A DNA stretch of 64,000 nucleotides from Anniella stebbinsi (GCA_029215795.1 JARDYH010000002.1:364958973-365022972), one strand, 5' to 3'; shown: positions 39,495 to 52,848, counted from the first letter of the stretch. Numbers and translations are program-made. The notes: generated by a model not told the origin, from the letters alone.

Positions 39495-39606
39495 TCTCCT
39501 CTCAGCGTGCTTCAGGAGCGAGCTTTCAGAAATGAGGGAGCCCCCCAAGAGAAATGAAGCCCTTCTCAAACATTCCAGCCCTCCGAACCATTCCGTCTAC
39601 TCATAA
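39495..39606 (+). CDS. TP63: TP63 gamma-isoform terminal exon (alternative 3' exon)
   Basis: After a CT-rich tract and tacag, 112 bp are open to a TAA at 39604-39606. Spliced to exon 10 (CA|T) they give HLLSACFRSELSEMREPPKR, then NEALLKHSSPPNHSVYS. This matches the plan of the human p63-gamma tail (HLLSACFRNEL start, KPPNRSVYP end), so the alternative exon is conserved and intact. Use of it yields a protein without SAM and inhibitory domains: 295 residues from the first exon in this window. It replaces exons 11-14. A CR1-like fragment lies just upstream (38845-39260) without touching the acceptor. Confidence 0.95.
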
Positions 39607-40450
39607 ACCACACCGGAGGGTGGGGAGGTTTTATCCCGCTCCCTGATCACAAGGAAAAGGGCTCTATTGCCGAGCAAAATGGCTTGATCCAAACTGGGCT
39701 CACAACAGACTCTTGCAGGGAACAGCGGCTCCTTTAGCCGTAGAGTTAGCATTGCAGGTCTGGAACCACCTCGCCGTCCTCTTCAATTGTAAAAAAAGTT
39801 GCTTCTCTTCTTTTTGTGTTCTTTCGCTATACATGTTTTTAAAAAACAACAAGCTCTGAAATGTTTTCTCTGAGCAGGTCTCAGTCTTCAAGCATAACTT
39901 TAAGATGTGTGTTTATGTGTTCAGAACGAAATGCAACTCGTGACTGAGAGCTTATTTCAATTGTGAATCTGGAGGTGCTTTTAATGCTGGTCAGAGACTA
40001 GTACTATGTATAGAATTGAGATACAAGTTTCTGCTGCGCAGACAGACGTTACGAGCACGTTGGGGGTCAGATAAAGTGTTTCCTCTATAGAGTTGATGTT
40101 GACTTTGCACTCACTTCACACAACTTTTCTACCTTGTTTGCAAAAGAGATTGTAATGAAAACTTTGGAATTCGTAGGGGAACAACTTGGTTTTGACCATT
40201 GTGGATTTTGGGCAGCCTTTGAATTCTTAGCCCTAAAGTCCCCATTTTGTCTTCACTGTAGCAAAAGGTTGATCACAGCCTTATCTGCAATTCTTGGGAG
40301 TCCACCGTAGTCAGTGAGATGCTGACTACGTCCGCTGTTCAGTTACGTTCTTGGAGCCATGGTGGATTCCAGCTTTGAGAAACCGCTTTGACCCTGACCT
40401 TGCACAATTAAAAAATAATAAATGGACTGGATGTGCAGTCACATTAAGAT
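39607..40450 (+). other. TP63: Probable 3' UTR of the gamma transcript
   Basis: Non-coding stretch after the gamma stop codon with no recognisable transposon until 40478. An AATAAA lies at 40417-40422, followed by a GT-containing stretch, so cleavage near 40440 would give a UTR of roughly 0.83 kb. The extent is inferred from the signal position only. Confidence 0.6.
40417..40422 (+). terminator. Candidate poly(A) signal for the gamma transcript
   Basis: AATAAA in the context aaaaaataataaatgg, 811 bp after the gamma stop. A MITE begins 56 bp downstream of the hexamer, so the insertion lies just outside the transcribed unit if this signal is used. Confidence 0.55.
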
Positions 40451-40477
40451 TCCCTTTCGTGCCGTGATTCAATCAAT

Positions 40478-40703
40478 GGCTCAGTTCGGATGACACGATA
40501 GTCATTGGTGGGGTAATAATCAACTTTACAGTTGTTCAACTAGGGGGTACTCCCCACACAACATGGTAATAAATAATCAACCGTGGTGTGGATTAGGATC
40601 AGCGCTGAGTTGACTATGGCAGCATTCGGACGACACAATAGTCAAAACAACTGACGATTGTTTCCCCCACACCAGTTGTTTATTGTGTCGTCCGAATTGA
40701 GCC
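40478..40703. mobile_element. GGCTCAGTTCGG-ended MITE, copy 3
   Basis: Inverted ends GGCTCAGTTCGGATGACACG and GTCGTCCGAATTGAGCC, flanked by aat on both sides. Body shared with copy 1 in the opposite orientation (aactagggggtactccccac). Confidence 0.88.
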
Positions 40704-42459
40704 AATATGTATTTCTTTGAACCACACACACATAGCGGTATGAATGGCGGACTCCTGATGCATTGGTACCACTCCTAAAACAAGATCAGGTAATTCAGGA
40801 TCCAGGGAGAAACTTGAAGCAGGAGAAGTTTGTAATCATCCTGTTGGGAGTTGTTTTGAGCTTTGCATAGCTACAAAACCATGTAATGTGAACTGGAATC
40901 ACATAGATCACAGGTGTTGAACCTTTTTCAGCCTGCCTGAGGACCGAATTCTATTTCAGAGTAGCTCTCGGGAGCTGCGTTGCAATGGTGCATGGCCACT
41001 GTGGGCCGGATACAAAAAATAGTAGCGTATTTTAGCTTCAAACCTTAGGAGAGCATCTCAACCTTTTAGAATGGAGGAAAACTGCACAAAAGCCAGGAAA
41101 TCACCAGTCAGTCAGTCACTGCTTGGGGCCAGGAGAAGGGCATGTGGTCCCCTGGGACAACCTGCAGGGGCAGCGTAGGCAGATCTATGCCAAATACGAT
41201 TTTAGTCCACATTACTGCAATGGATTCTGAAGTGCATTCTTGTGGCTGTGACCCTCGCTATGTGTTTCATTCACGGATTACATTTTCTGCAGCCGACAAG
41301 GGATTCCTGTATGTTTTGCCATCCTGGCGAGAATAACACCCAGGGGCTTTGTTGCATAGTATTTGTTCACCACTATCACTCAGTCTAATCTGTAATCACA
41401 ACTCAATCTAGTGGGGGCCCTTCAAGGTGTACGATCCGCCGCAGCGGAGTGGGTGGATGCAGATATAAGAGTTATTTCTTCCCCAACCTGGTGCTTTTCG
41501 AATGTGTCAGGCTGTAGTTGCGCACATCTGGAAGACGCCAGGTTGAGGGGAGTATGTACCAATTCAGCGCAGCCACAGCCCACACAGAGGTTGTGATAAT
41601 CCCCCCGGCCGGCTCTGCAGGTGCCTGGGGCAAGTGGTCCGTTGGAACTGGTGAAGCTGAGCAGCAAAGGGCCTGATGGATACCTGATAGGGCACCTCCA
41701 GGGAGCTCTGTGTCAGGTGCTGCAGGCACCTGATACGGAGGTGCAGAAATTCATTTAAAAATAAAACGGAAGATGAAGGGTTGGATGAGCGAAACCTTGT
41801 GCAACGTTGTATCTCTTTTTCTGGCTTCCTGCCCTTCTTCTTTGCAGCTCAGTCACAAAGAGACATTGTGGGAACCATCCGCTAGACCCGGCCTAGAATG
41901 CAATCCGGGAAGCAGAAATGAGCCAGTTGGGCTGTACCATTTTTAAGAACTGGCCGTGTGCTGCCCTAAGCCAACCTGCACAAGAGAAGTAGCCGGCTTC
42001 CTCCCTCAGTAGTCGATCTGAGATCCTGAAGTGGGTGACCCGCTCTGCTTGCCCCGTGTCCTCTAGCCGCCGTTCCGCAGGTGCACCAAAGGTCCTCCCA
42101 CATCCCTTTGAAGGAGAAGCCCTCGTGAGCACCCACTACACAGGCCCTTCCCTATTCTGTGTCCGACACGTCCAAGAGGCAATGCCCGTGTGTACATGGA
42201 TGCGTGTGTTGTTCATCAACCTCATTAGACCTTTGGGATGGCAAGTGCAGTGATCTGGCACAGGGTCAAAGTGATTCCACGGCTTAATCGCCCTTGGAAC
42301 AAATTAGCAGTCAGTTGCTCCTGCTTGCACATTTTGCGTACCAAGTTGTCTCAAGAAGGGAACTCTGGGAAGAACTGAGATTAATTTCCTTTGGTGGGAA
42401 TCCATGAGCACCCTCTAATCAGCCACAGACGGTTTCATGCTAAGAACTATCAATTTTCT

Positions 42460-42494
42460 CTCTCTCTTTCTCTTTCTCTCTCTCTCTCTCTCTT
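42460..42494. repeat. (CT)n pyrimidine run
   Basis: tctctctctttctctttctc and more CT units. Confidence 0.9.
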
Positions 42495-42744
42495 TTTTGG
42501 TCTTCCTCTCTGAACGTGTGGTGCTGACTTTCAATAAACTTTTGCATCTTGATTTTACCTTGACTGGCCTTTTTGTCTTTCCTGCCAGTCTCTCTCTTGT
42601 TCTTTCTTTTCATTGTCCTCTTGCAAAAAGGAATGCTGCATCCTTGCTACACACCCACTATTCACTCTTCTCTTCCATGACTGCCGGGAGATTTGGGTGT
42701 TGTAGCCCAACACACTTGGAGGGTACCCAGTGGGGGAAATACTT

Positions 42745-43070
42745 GAAAGGTTGCTAACAGGAGGAGGGCCAGGATCTTTTCTCGATCATCCCAGAGTGCA
42801 GGAGGACATGAAATCATGGGCTCAAGTGACAGGAAGCCAGATTCCGGCTGGACTTTAGGAAAAACTTCCCGACTGTTAGAGCAGTACGGCAATGGAACCC
42901 ATGACCTAGGGAGGTGGTGGGCTCTCCCACCCGAGAGACCTTCAAGAAGCACTGGACAACCATCTGTCAGGAATGCTTTAAGGTGGATTCCTTCATTGAG
43001 CTGGGAGAGTTGGACTGGATGGCCTTATAGGCCCCTTCCAACTCTACTGTTTTATGATTCAAAGGTGGTT
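42745..43070 (+). mobile_element. CR1 LINE 3' end
   Basis: gaggagggccaggatctttt, gggctcaagtgacaggaagc, agcactggacaaccatctgt, ggccccttccaactctactg and ttttatgattc, in plus orientation. The mirror of the copy at 35180. Confidence 0.92.
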
Positions 43071-44603
43071 CTCAGTGAGGGCTTGCGAAGGCTGCAGGAC
43101 TTTGCAACCATTCAATGCAAGCGTTAGTCTTCCTCCAAGGACCCATTAACAGATGCAGGGCAAGGCGGGAGAAGTTGGCGTTGAGTGCTCACCAGGCTCT
43201 AGTGGAGCATCTTTTCTCACTGTAGGTTCTTGGATGGGAACTATCAGTGGGGAAACTGATGCTGCATGGGCCATTATTGCCAGGGAGAAGCCACTTCCAG
43301 GGCATTCCCCATGGAAATCACATCTGCAGCATTGGTTTTCCACAGGAGGTTCTGGGACTGATTGTCTTAGTTCCTAGTAGGAAAGACCATCTGCTAGAAC
43401 CTGGGGAAGCGCCCTCGGCTGCCTCCCCCGCCGCAAGGTAGGATTTCTGGGTACAGGAAGACATGGGGGCAGTGAGCAGGGTCCTGCTTGCCCCACATCC
43501 TGCTTCCAGGTTTCTTCTGCACCCTAGGGAGGATGGCTCCTTTTCCAGAAAACTACCGTGTCAAAGAATGCAAGCTGATGTACCCAATCCAAATCTCCTC
43601 CCCTATCTGAGTTCATTCAGGGTCCATCAGAAAACCCACCATCCAACCTTCCAGGGTTACTGGAGAGATTGCTGAGATGGTGTACATGACCACGCACCAA
43701 ACACTCAAAACTCTGCATGAATATTACTCATTAGTAGTAATATTTGTCCTCTAGGCTTGCTTGAGTCATCCAAAATAACTGCTTTGGTGGCAAACTTCTG
43801 TGGTCCATTACCTCTGTGTAGAACCTTGTGGCCAGTATGGCATACATTGATCTATGAGGAGCTGGTGCATGGACTGTCCTGCATTTCGAAGCTCTGCCTT
43901 TCTTAGAGACAAGAACTCTGCGATACCCTCCTTCTGCAGTAGGGTGAGGAATATAATCCATTATGTAATGTGAATATGAACCCTATGTAGAAATTAACTG
44001 TTTGCAAGGAAACTGCTTATAAAGCTGATACATGGGGTGGGGAAAGAACCTAAATAGTGAAAGCAACAACTGCTGGGTGAAACAGCTCAGGAGAGCCACA
44101 GTCCACGAGGTTCAGCGGCAGCTGCACGCAGAAGGGCTCAGGTTCAGTCTCTGGCATCTCCAGTTCAAAGGATCTCAGAGAGTAAGGAGTTGGGGGAGCC
44201 CCGGCAATCAGAGCAGATAGCATTGGGTGAGATGGATTAAAAAGGACTGGAGCAAAGGTCTGGTCCCATACCCTGCAGCTTCATATGTAGGGCTCTGCGT
44301 TGCCACAGCACAGGTATATATGCTATATGCTTCTGTACATCATCCTGAGCATCTACAGACAGGTCTGAAGTGTGTGTGTGTAAGAATGGTGCTTGGCAAT
44401 AGCTTGGAAGATGCATCAAAATAAGAGTGGGTACCCGTGATACGGACCAATGCACTTCAGGGAAGGCTATGCCTGCAGCAGAATAGGTCACCGTGCAACT
44501 TGCCAGACATTCTGAGTTGATAGCAAGTGATTGCCCTAGGGGACATTTTCCCCTTTCCATGAGGCAAGCCAAGGGAAACGAGTTTGCCATATTCTGACAG
44601 TTG

Positions 44604-45775
44604 TCACATAATCTGCACAGTGGGCAGATTATGGCCTGTTTCGTTTAAGAGATTTTTATATACGTAACACTCCTTATACTATAGATCAGCTGAAAATTAA
44701 GGTACAACAATGGAACTTAAAATTGGATACAAGAAATACAATTAATGCACATATTGCAGGATCCAGTCACCAAATGACAGGCTGCTAGGCCACTAACGGC
44801 AACCGAACAAATTATTCTCTCAACTGGGTTTACAGGGAAGGGAATTGCATCGTATCTGTATAGTACCTTAGTTGAAGTACAAACAGGTTCTCTACAGGGA
44901 CTGAAAATAGTATGGGAGACAGACTTTGGCTTTAATATACCAGATAGCCAATGGAACCAGCTTTGGGTAGGACAACCCTACAAATCAGTTTCAGCTGGCA
45001 TTAAGGAAACATCTTTGAAGACACTGCATCGATGGTATAGAACTCCAGTGCAAATGGTCCACATCACCTCAGATGGGAAGTCTGCTTGCTGGAGAGGATG
45101 CTCCACCAGAGGTACATACTATCACCTCTGGTGGGAATGCCCTCGTGTTCAACAGTTCTGGCATATGGTACATCAGGAATTACTACAGATAACAAAGGAA
45201 CGTATTCAGTTTACCCCAGAACTATTCTTATCGTTTCTGTACTATAATAAAAATGAATCTATTGCAGCCAAACAATTAGTAACTCTCTTAATAGCAGCTG
45301 CAAGACAAACAATAGCACAACAAGGGAAACACCTGGATCATCTTGATAAAGAAGCATATGGTATAGACACACATCTGGTCTACTGTAATCTGTGAAAAAA
45401 TAACGCACAAGTTACGAGTACTACAAGGCAAAGATGATCCACTAATATTTAATGATATATGGGGGAAATTTATTTTACATACAATAGATTCTGAGTCACT
45501 GACATATATGTAAAATATAGCTAAGGAAATATGGACTATATAAATGGTATGAAATTTCTGATACAGAATATAGTTTTAGTAAAGTTAAAATATCAAGAAT
45601 TTTAAAAAGTAATAAGGGGAATAAGCTTCACTCCACTGTATGTATTTTTTTTGTTATTTATTTTTGGGGGGAGGGAAGGGGGTATACCATATTATACCAT
45701 ATTCTATTACACTACGTTATAATGTTTATGGTTGTCGAATATATGAAAATCTTTTAATAAAAACATTAAAAGAAA
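44604..45775 (+). mobile_element. 5'-truncated L1 LINE with 15-bp target duplication
   Basis: Plus frame through 45395 encodes the C-terminal domain of L1 ORF2: LHRWYRTPVQMVHITSDGKS then ACWRGC and TYYHLWWECPRVQQFWHM, with a Cys-His zinc-knuckle pattern (C-x3-C-x7-H-x4-C). Stops and frame breaks occur upstream. The 3' end is AT-rich and finishes aataaaaacattaaaagaa. atattctgacagttg flanks the insert (44589-44603 and 45776-45790), the hallmark of target-primed insertion. The first ~45 bp may be filler. Confidence 0.9.
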
Positions 45776-45930
45776 ATATTCTGACAGTTGCCACAAAACC
45801 TTCTAGTAAGTATTAAGTTCTTGAAGTCCTGAAGCTGTTGGTGGTCCTAGATAAGTCCCTCCCCACACCTCGGCCTCAAATGGGAGAGTAAATACCATGA
45901 GGATTGCAAAACATTTAGCTAAATAATGAC

Positions 45931-46086
45931 CCTGTTCAGATGACACGCTCAGCCATGGTGATTAAGTATTTTGAGCTAAACGTTATGGTTTAGCGGGTCG
46001 TGTGAACCATTCCTAACCTTGGCGGCTACATAACCATGGTTTAAACATTTGGTGCAACCAAGGCTTAGTGTGTCGTCTGAACAGGC
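45931..46086. mobile_element. 156-bp MITE with CCTGTTCAGATGACACG ends
   Basis: Left cctgttcagatgacacgctc and right agtgtgtcgtctgaacagg are inverted. The gacgacac core resembles the GGCTCAATTCGGACGACAC family, so this may be a distant subfamily. Confidence 0.8.
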
Positions 46087-46869
46087 CCAAAGACACTGCA
46101 GAAATGTTAGGCTCACTCAGGGATCAACCCTTTTCACTGTACAGTAGCTTCTTGTGCCTCTGGGCAGCCCTGCTCCAGACAGCATTGACTGGCTTCTCCT
46201 CCGTACAAAAAGGATTGTCTGGTTTTCTCCCTGAAAGCCTATTTTTCTATGTGGAGGTAGGGATCAATAAGTCTGACAATGTTGGTTTCTTTTGGTTTCT
46301 CATTTTCATAAACTCAAATTGGGTTTGTCCCAACTATTGAGATTTTTCTTTCAAAATGTGTTTATGTGAAAATCCATATACATTTCCCCTAATCCTTGCA
46401 TTTTTATATGCAATTTTGCCTAATTTACACAGATTTTGCTAGCAATTTTGCCTAATGCATTTTAGTGTGATTTTCGCTAATATAGGAATTTTTGTCTGCA
46501 CTTTTTTTACGCCTGTTTTGACTGGAGAACTTCATTGCAAAATTTGGAAAAATGCGGATTTTCAAAGGATAGCGGAGTTTCATTTTGGTTTGAAAGCACA
46601 AATTTAGGTAAATTGACATAAAAATGCCAGCCAAATGAATTTCGCACCCATCCCTATGTGAAGGAAATCTTTTTGCCTGGAGAAGCAATCTGCCATGCCA
46701 GCCCCCAACATGCAATCTGCAGTAGTCTTGTCCGGACGCAGGTTGGCCAACTCACTGCCAGTGAGGCTCTTGTATGGGCAGTCGGCCTTCTTGACTGCTG
46801 CCTGTGAGCTTGTGTCTTCACAACACACACACACACATGTACAGTTAGAGCCTTCTAGATCTGCCCTGA

Positions 46870-47208
46870 ATTGAAAAATAGCTACGGTGCCCATATGGAA
46901 AGGAGGACCAGCCTCCTGTATCTTTAACAGTTGTGTAGAAAAGGGAATTTCAGCAGGTGTCATTGGTATGCTTGCAGCTCCTGGTGAAATCCCCTCCATC
47001 ACAACATTTAAAGCTTCAGGAGTCCTGCCCTCTTGACCAGATACAAAAGAGGGCAGGGCTCCTGCAGCTTTAACTGTTGTGATGAAGAAGGAATTTCCCC
47101 AGGTGCTGCATGCCTACAAATAACACCTGCTGAAATTCCCCTTCCAATACAACTGTTAAAGCTAAAGGAGTCCGGTCCTCCTTTCCTTATGGTCACCCTA
47201 AATATAGC
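46870..47208. mobile_element. 339-bp palindromic MITE next to exon 11
   Basis: Left arm tgcccatatggaaaggagga, tctttaacagttgtgtagaa, ggaatttcagcaggtgt pairs with right arm acacctgctgaaattcccct, aatacaactgttaaagctaa, tcctcctttccttatggtca. The centre is near 47035 (gccctcttgaccag / caaaagagggc). It ends 100 bp upstream of the exon 11 acceptor. Short open frames in both directions are palindrome artefacts. Confidence 0.9.
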
Positions 47209-47307
47209 TCACCTTCCTACCCTAATTATGAACTGCCTGCCATTTTCAATCAGCCCTTTTCCCCTTCTACATTGTGCTTGATTCCTCCTCCCTTGTATGT
47301 TTTTCAG

Positions 47308-47465
47308 AAACTCCATCCAGTCTCAGTCTTCGTACGGGTCCAACTCCCCTCCGCTCGGCAAGATGAACAGCATGAACAAGCTGCCCTCGGTCAGCCAGCT
47401 CATTAACCCGCAGCAGCGCAACGCCCTGACGCCCACCACGATGCCCGACAGCATGGGAGCGAACA
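47308..47465 (+). CDS. TP63: TP63 exon 11 equivalent: proline/serine-rich linker
   Basis: 158 bp between gtttttcag and gtaagg. The first base completes Gln; the exon ends one base into an Ile codon. It encodes [18 protein letters not shown], then [20 protein letters not shown], then [14 protein letters not shown]. The length equals the human exon, and [22 protein letters not shown] is a p63 hallmark that separates it from p73. It forms part of the second transactivation region found only in alpha and beta forms. A palindromic MITE ends about 100 bp upstream of the acceptor. Confidence 0.97.
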
Positions 47466-47837
47466 GTAAGGGAGACTTTGCCCTCTGTGACTTGCCGTTG
47501 GCCTGGAGGAGCAGCGGAGGGAAAGGCTGAAGTGTAGCTTGCCATTAATGAGCACAGGCTAAAGAGCTCCCAGAATAATCTGCCCCGGCAGAATCTTGGG
47601 GAGGATTATTCCCCAGGATCAGGGGTGCCTGGCAGATTCTGAAATGGAGCCATGACTGGAGTCCATTGGGTCCCCATTGCAGGTGGCCTAGAGGTTTCTA
47701 GACCCGATGATGTCACCGGTACACAAGACGGTGTAGAGTTTAGCCAAGGTGGACTCTTTCGCTCTTGTTTCTCATTTCTTTATTGCTGAAAAGTGCCTTC
47801 ATTTTTATTTATTTTTAACTGTCCTCTCGAGATTTTG

Positions 47838-48190
47838 GGGTTCATCGGACGAGCGTTTTCTCACATGCCACTACTGCCCACTCACGGTTTTTCGTGTGTT
47901 CTTTAGACAATGCCTCCCACATGCCCCCCGTTCCTTCTTGCCTTCCTTCTGTGACAAAACAGACCCCCCAAAAATCCAACTTTTTTAAAAAAAAAAACAG
48001 AATGTGCCGCCATGTCCTGCTGTGTGCCGGAAAAGCGGCGCGATAAAAACAGCCCCTGAATGGGCCACAAGGTCTTTGTTTACTTCCTCTTTCTTCTCCG
48101 GGAAGAAAGAGGAAGTAATGAGGGATGAAAGCAGGGGCAGAGAAGCGACGGTAAGGAACCGTGATTTCCCCCCATCTGATGGAGTTTTTT
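47838..48190. mobile_element. ~350-bp MITE, copy 3 (reverse)
   Basis: ggttcatcggacgagcgttt to ccatctgatggag. Internal tttgtttacttcctctttct is the reverse of the block that holds the foldback insertion point in copy 2, and it is uninterrupted here. Confidence 0.8.
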
Positions 48191-48569
48191 GTCTATTGTT
48201 TTGACCGTGTCCTGGACATTAGGAGGATTTCTTGTTCACGTTGTTGCATATATTTATTTTATTTAAATTGATTTTTAGGTCACCAAATGCCTGTCCCTAA
48301 AGCTTCAGAGATCTATACAAACCCTAAATAAGCCCCAAGGTTTGTTGAGGTGTTCAAAGGTTCTCCCATCTCAAACATCCCTATTTTGACATACAGTTGG
48401 AAATTCAGAAAAATGTGGCTCTGCTCCATCCATATTGAGCCGCGCTGGTTGGGAATTAGGGGAGTTTCAGGCCAACATATGGGAAAGACAAAAGTTAAGC
48501 AAGGATCTTTTTATTTTTTTTACCTTAGTGGGCCATTGGGGTAAAATCCAGGCATTTTTCCCCTCTCTC

Positions 48570-48945
48570 ATAATACTAGAACCCAATGGGGTCATGCCAT
48601 GAAGCTGCTTGGACAGATAAAACAAAGGACGTTTTCACACAGTCAAGCTACCAAAAGACGTGGTGATGGCTACCAATTTAGATGGATTTAAAAGGGGGTT
48701 AGACAAATCCATGGAGGAGAAGGCTATCAGTGGCTACTAGTCCTGATGGCTATATATTACCTCCGGTATCAGAGGCAATAAGCCTGTATACACCAGTTGC
48801 TGGCAAACATGGGTGGGAGGGTGCTGTTGTACCCATGTCCTGCTTGTGGGTTTTCCTGTTGGCAGCTGCTTGGCCACTGTGTGACCAGAGCGCTGGATTA
48901 GATGGACCCTGGGTCTGATCCAGCCTCAGAGCTCTTCCATGTTCA
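48570..48945 (+). mobile_element. CR1-like LINE 3' end
   Basis: Forward copy: aatactagaacccaatgggg, acaaaggacgttttcacaca, taaaagggggttagacaaat, gcaactagtcctgatggcta-type junction, ccggtatcagaggcaataag and ctggattagatggaccctgg. Confidence 0.85.
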
Positions 48946-49127
48946 TACTGTGAGGAAAAGGATGTGTTTCGACCGAAGGAGCCCAAGACTACGGAAGGTT
49001 TTGGAGCACAGCAAGTTCCCAGTCCTGTGCAAGGCTTCTTTGGTCCCTGTTTCCATCCCTCCTCTTTCCTGTGCCTCTTTCAGCTTAGCAAACAGCCGAT
49101 GAATGAGTTGGGAAACCTATGGGTTGA

Positions 49128-51074
<1,947 letters not shown>

Positions 51075-51168
51075 TTTCTTAGCCAGGCTGGGCTGCTCCT
51101 CCTGCGTGGATTATTTCACGGCGCAAGGGCTGACCAACATCTATCAGATTGAACACTACTCCATGGAT
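51075..51168 (+). CDS. TP63: TP63 exon 13 equivalent: first half of the SAM domain
   Basis: 94 bp between cctcctgcag and gtaagt. It follows a pyrimidine-rich tract of about 90 bp. The first base completes Ser and the exon ends in phase 0. It encodes [20 protein letters not shown] and then [11 protein letters not shown], helices 1-3 of the SAM domain, which is present only in alpha isoforms. Differences from human p63 are Val for Leu, Ala for Thr and Asn for Thr. Both SAM cysteines in GCSSC are kept. Confidence 0.97.
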
Positions 51169-52266
51169 GTAAGTAACTGTCTCACCCTTCCGCTTCAAAG
51201 GGGAGGGGCCTTTCAACCCGGACACTCTCAGCCTGGGGCCCGCGGGAGTGAGGGGGGGAGGGAGAGTTGCCATGCCGCATTTTAGGGGCAAGCGACACGC
51301 ACCGCACGGTAGCCGCGTGTCACGGGGACCCAGCAGCGCCTCCCCCACCGCACAGTGCCTTTGGGAGGGGAGAGTTTGAACCGGAGAAGGGGGCGTATGG
51401 GAAACAAGGACTTGACCCTTCTCCTGCTGGCCACTTTCCTACTGAAACGTCTGTCCGTCCGTCCGTCCCCCCCACCGCCCACACAGCTGCTTTCAGCCCC
51501 AGGGTGTTCCAGACCAAGTTGGCACAGCGAGTGGGTCAGGCACACTAGTGAGGGTAAAAGCAGTTAGTGGGGAGGGGAAGTTTCAGGGGGGAAAGAACAT
51601 GGCAGAAGGAAGAGTGAAGCGGCTCCCCCCTCCCTACACTTCACCCCCCCCCCACCCTAAGGGCACCTTGGAAGTGAGAAGTGGATGTTGGGGCTTCGTT
51701 TCAGCTGCACCGTCAACCTGTAGTTTGCCCCCACCCCCCACCCTCCCAGGGAAAAGCAAAGGCTTCCGACCCTGCCAGGGGCATCGTAGCCTGGTTGAGC
51801 TCCGAAATCCCCCATTGCTCTGGCCTGCAGGTTTCTGTTCTGAGGCTTTGGAAGTGCCTTGCGTAGTCTGCCAGCGACAGCCTGAAATGGGTTGGACATG
51901 TATGCGCCTTCCGTGATTCCTCCCCCTGCCCACTCTCTTTTACCTCTGCGCCCTGAACCTACAGGCGACTTGCTTTGCTGGGGCTGCTGCTATGGGGCTG
52001 CTGCTGCTGCTGCTGCTGCTGGGGGCTTAGCCTGGGGGCTCCTTGATCCTAGGGGGGGGCGAGGATCTCTGCGTTTCCTCGCTGACTCTGGCTGAGGTTC
52101 TTTTGCTTTTGAAGCACGTTGCTGCCCGGCGAGGCCAAATGTCTTTGATCGAAGGCAGAGGTGTCCTCGAGACGCGCACTGCCCCTGGAGAAGTCCGTAA
52201 GCCCTGTCTGAATGGGTGTCGCCACCCCTGTTGCCTGGCTGAGCCCGGCTCCTCTTTGTGTTCCAG
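51169..52266 (+). other. Intron 13
   Basis: 1.1 kb, G+C-rich, no transposon recognised. It has a CTG/GCT run (51993-52022) and short G or C homopolymers. Confidence 0.9.
51993..52022. repeat. (GCT)n trinucleotide run in intron 13
   Basis: About eight uninterrupted GCT units after an imperfect lead-in (ggggctgctgctatggggct). Confidence 0.9.
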
Positions 52267-52563
52267 GATCTGGTGAGCCTGAAGATCCCAGAGCAGTTCC
52301 GCCATGCCATTTGGAAAGGCCTCATGGACCACCGGCAGCTGCATGACTACTCCTCCCCGCCCCACCTCCTGCGCACGCCCAGCGGCGCCTCCACTGTCAG
52401 CGTGGGCTCCAGCGAGACCCGCGGAGAGCGGGTCATCGATGCCGTGCGCTTCACCCTGCGCCAGACGATCTCCTTCCCTCCCCGCGACGAGTGGAACGAC
52501 TTCAACTTCGACTTGGACGCCCGCCGGAACAAGCAGCAGCGCATCAAGGAGGAGGGAGAGTGA
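52267..52563 (+). CDS. TP63: TP63 exon 14 equivalent: end of SAM, transactivation-inhibitory domain, alpha stop
   Basis: After gtgttccag the exon reads 98 codons to TGA at 52561-52563, the same number as human. The start [18 protein letters not shown] completes the SAM domain. [20 protein letters not shown] carries the FTLRQTISF segment that masks the transactivation domain in closed dimers. The C-terminus [15 protein letters not shown] keeps the IKEE sumoylation motif. Human DLASL reads DLVSL here, which changes the beta reading frame. Exon 14 is very GC-rich and uses many G/C-ending codons, unlike the AT-rich flanking introns. Confidence 0.98.
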   Translation, partial: DLVSLKIPEQFRHAIWKGLMDHRQLHDYSSPPHLLRTPSGASTVSVGSSETRGERVIDAVRFTLRQTISFPPRDEWNDFNFDLDARRNKQQRIKEEGE

Positions 52564-52842
52564 GGCAGCAGCCCGGCGTTGCCTCCCGCCCCTCAGCCAC
52601 ACCGATGGACCTCTTGGCTGCTCTTGCCTGTCCCGCAACCCTGAGGTGGCATGTGAGGGGCGTGAGGAGGGCTTTTCCATACTAAGTGCACCAGCGGTTC
52701 TGCTCTGTCTGCCTTGTGGCGGCGCTTGCGGCCCCCGCCCTTTGCCGGCAGGGCGGCCATTTTGTATTTTCTCGAAAGCCATAGTTACTTGTTGTGAGGG
52801 AGGCAGGGTGGGGGGTGGGGGCGGCCTTGACGGCTTTTGTTC

Positions 52843-52848
52843 AATAAA
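52843..52848 (+). terminator. Proximal poly(A) signal candidate
   Basis: AATAAA in gttcaataaagactgtg, 280 bp after the alpha stop. It is followed by a GT-rich stretch (tagtgggggtggggttgg), as expected of a cleavage/polyadenylation site. Use would give a short UTR lacking the miR-203 site. Confidence 0.55.

Larger units (their letters stand above)
39607..47307 (+). other. Intron 10, part after the gamma exon
   Basis: 7.7 kb. After the gamma 3' UTR: MITE 40478-40703, CT run 42460-42494, CR1 42745-43070, L1 44604-45775, MITE 45931-46086, an AT-rich hAT-like sequence (about 46310-46655) and a palindromic MITE 46870-47208. 40704-42440 and 43075-44585 otherwise hold nothing I can name beyond short repeat halves. 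Confidence 0.85.
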
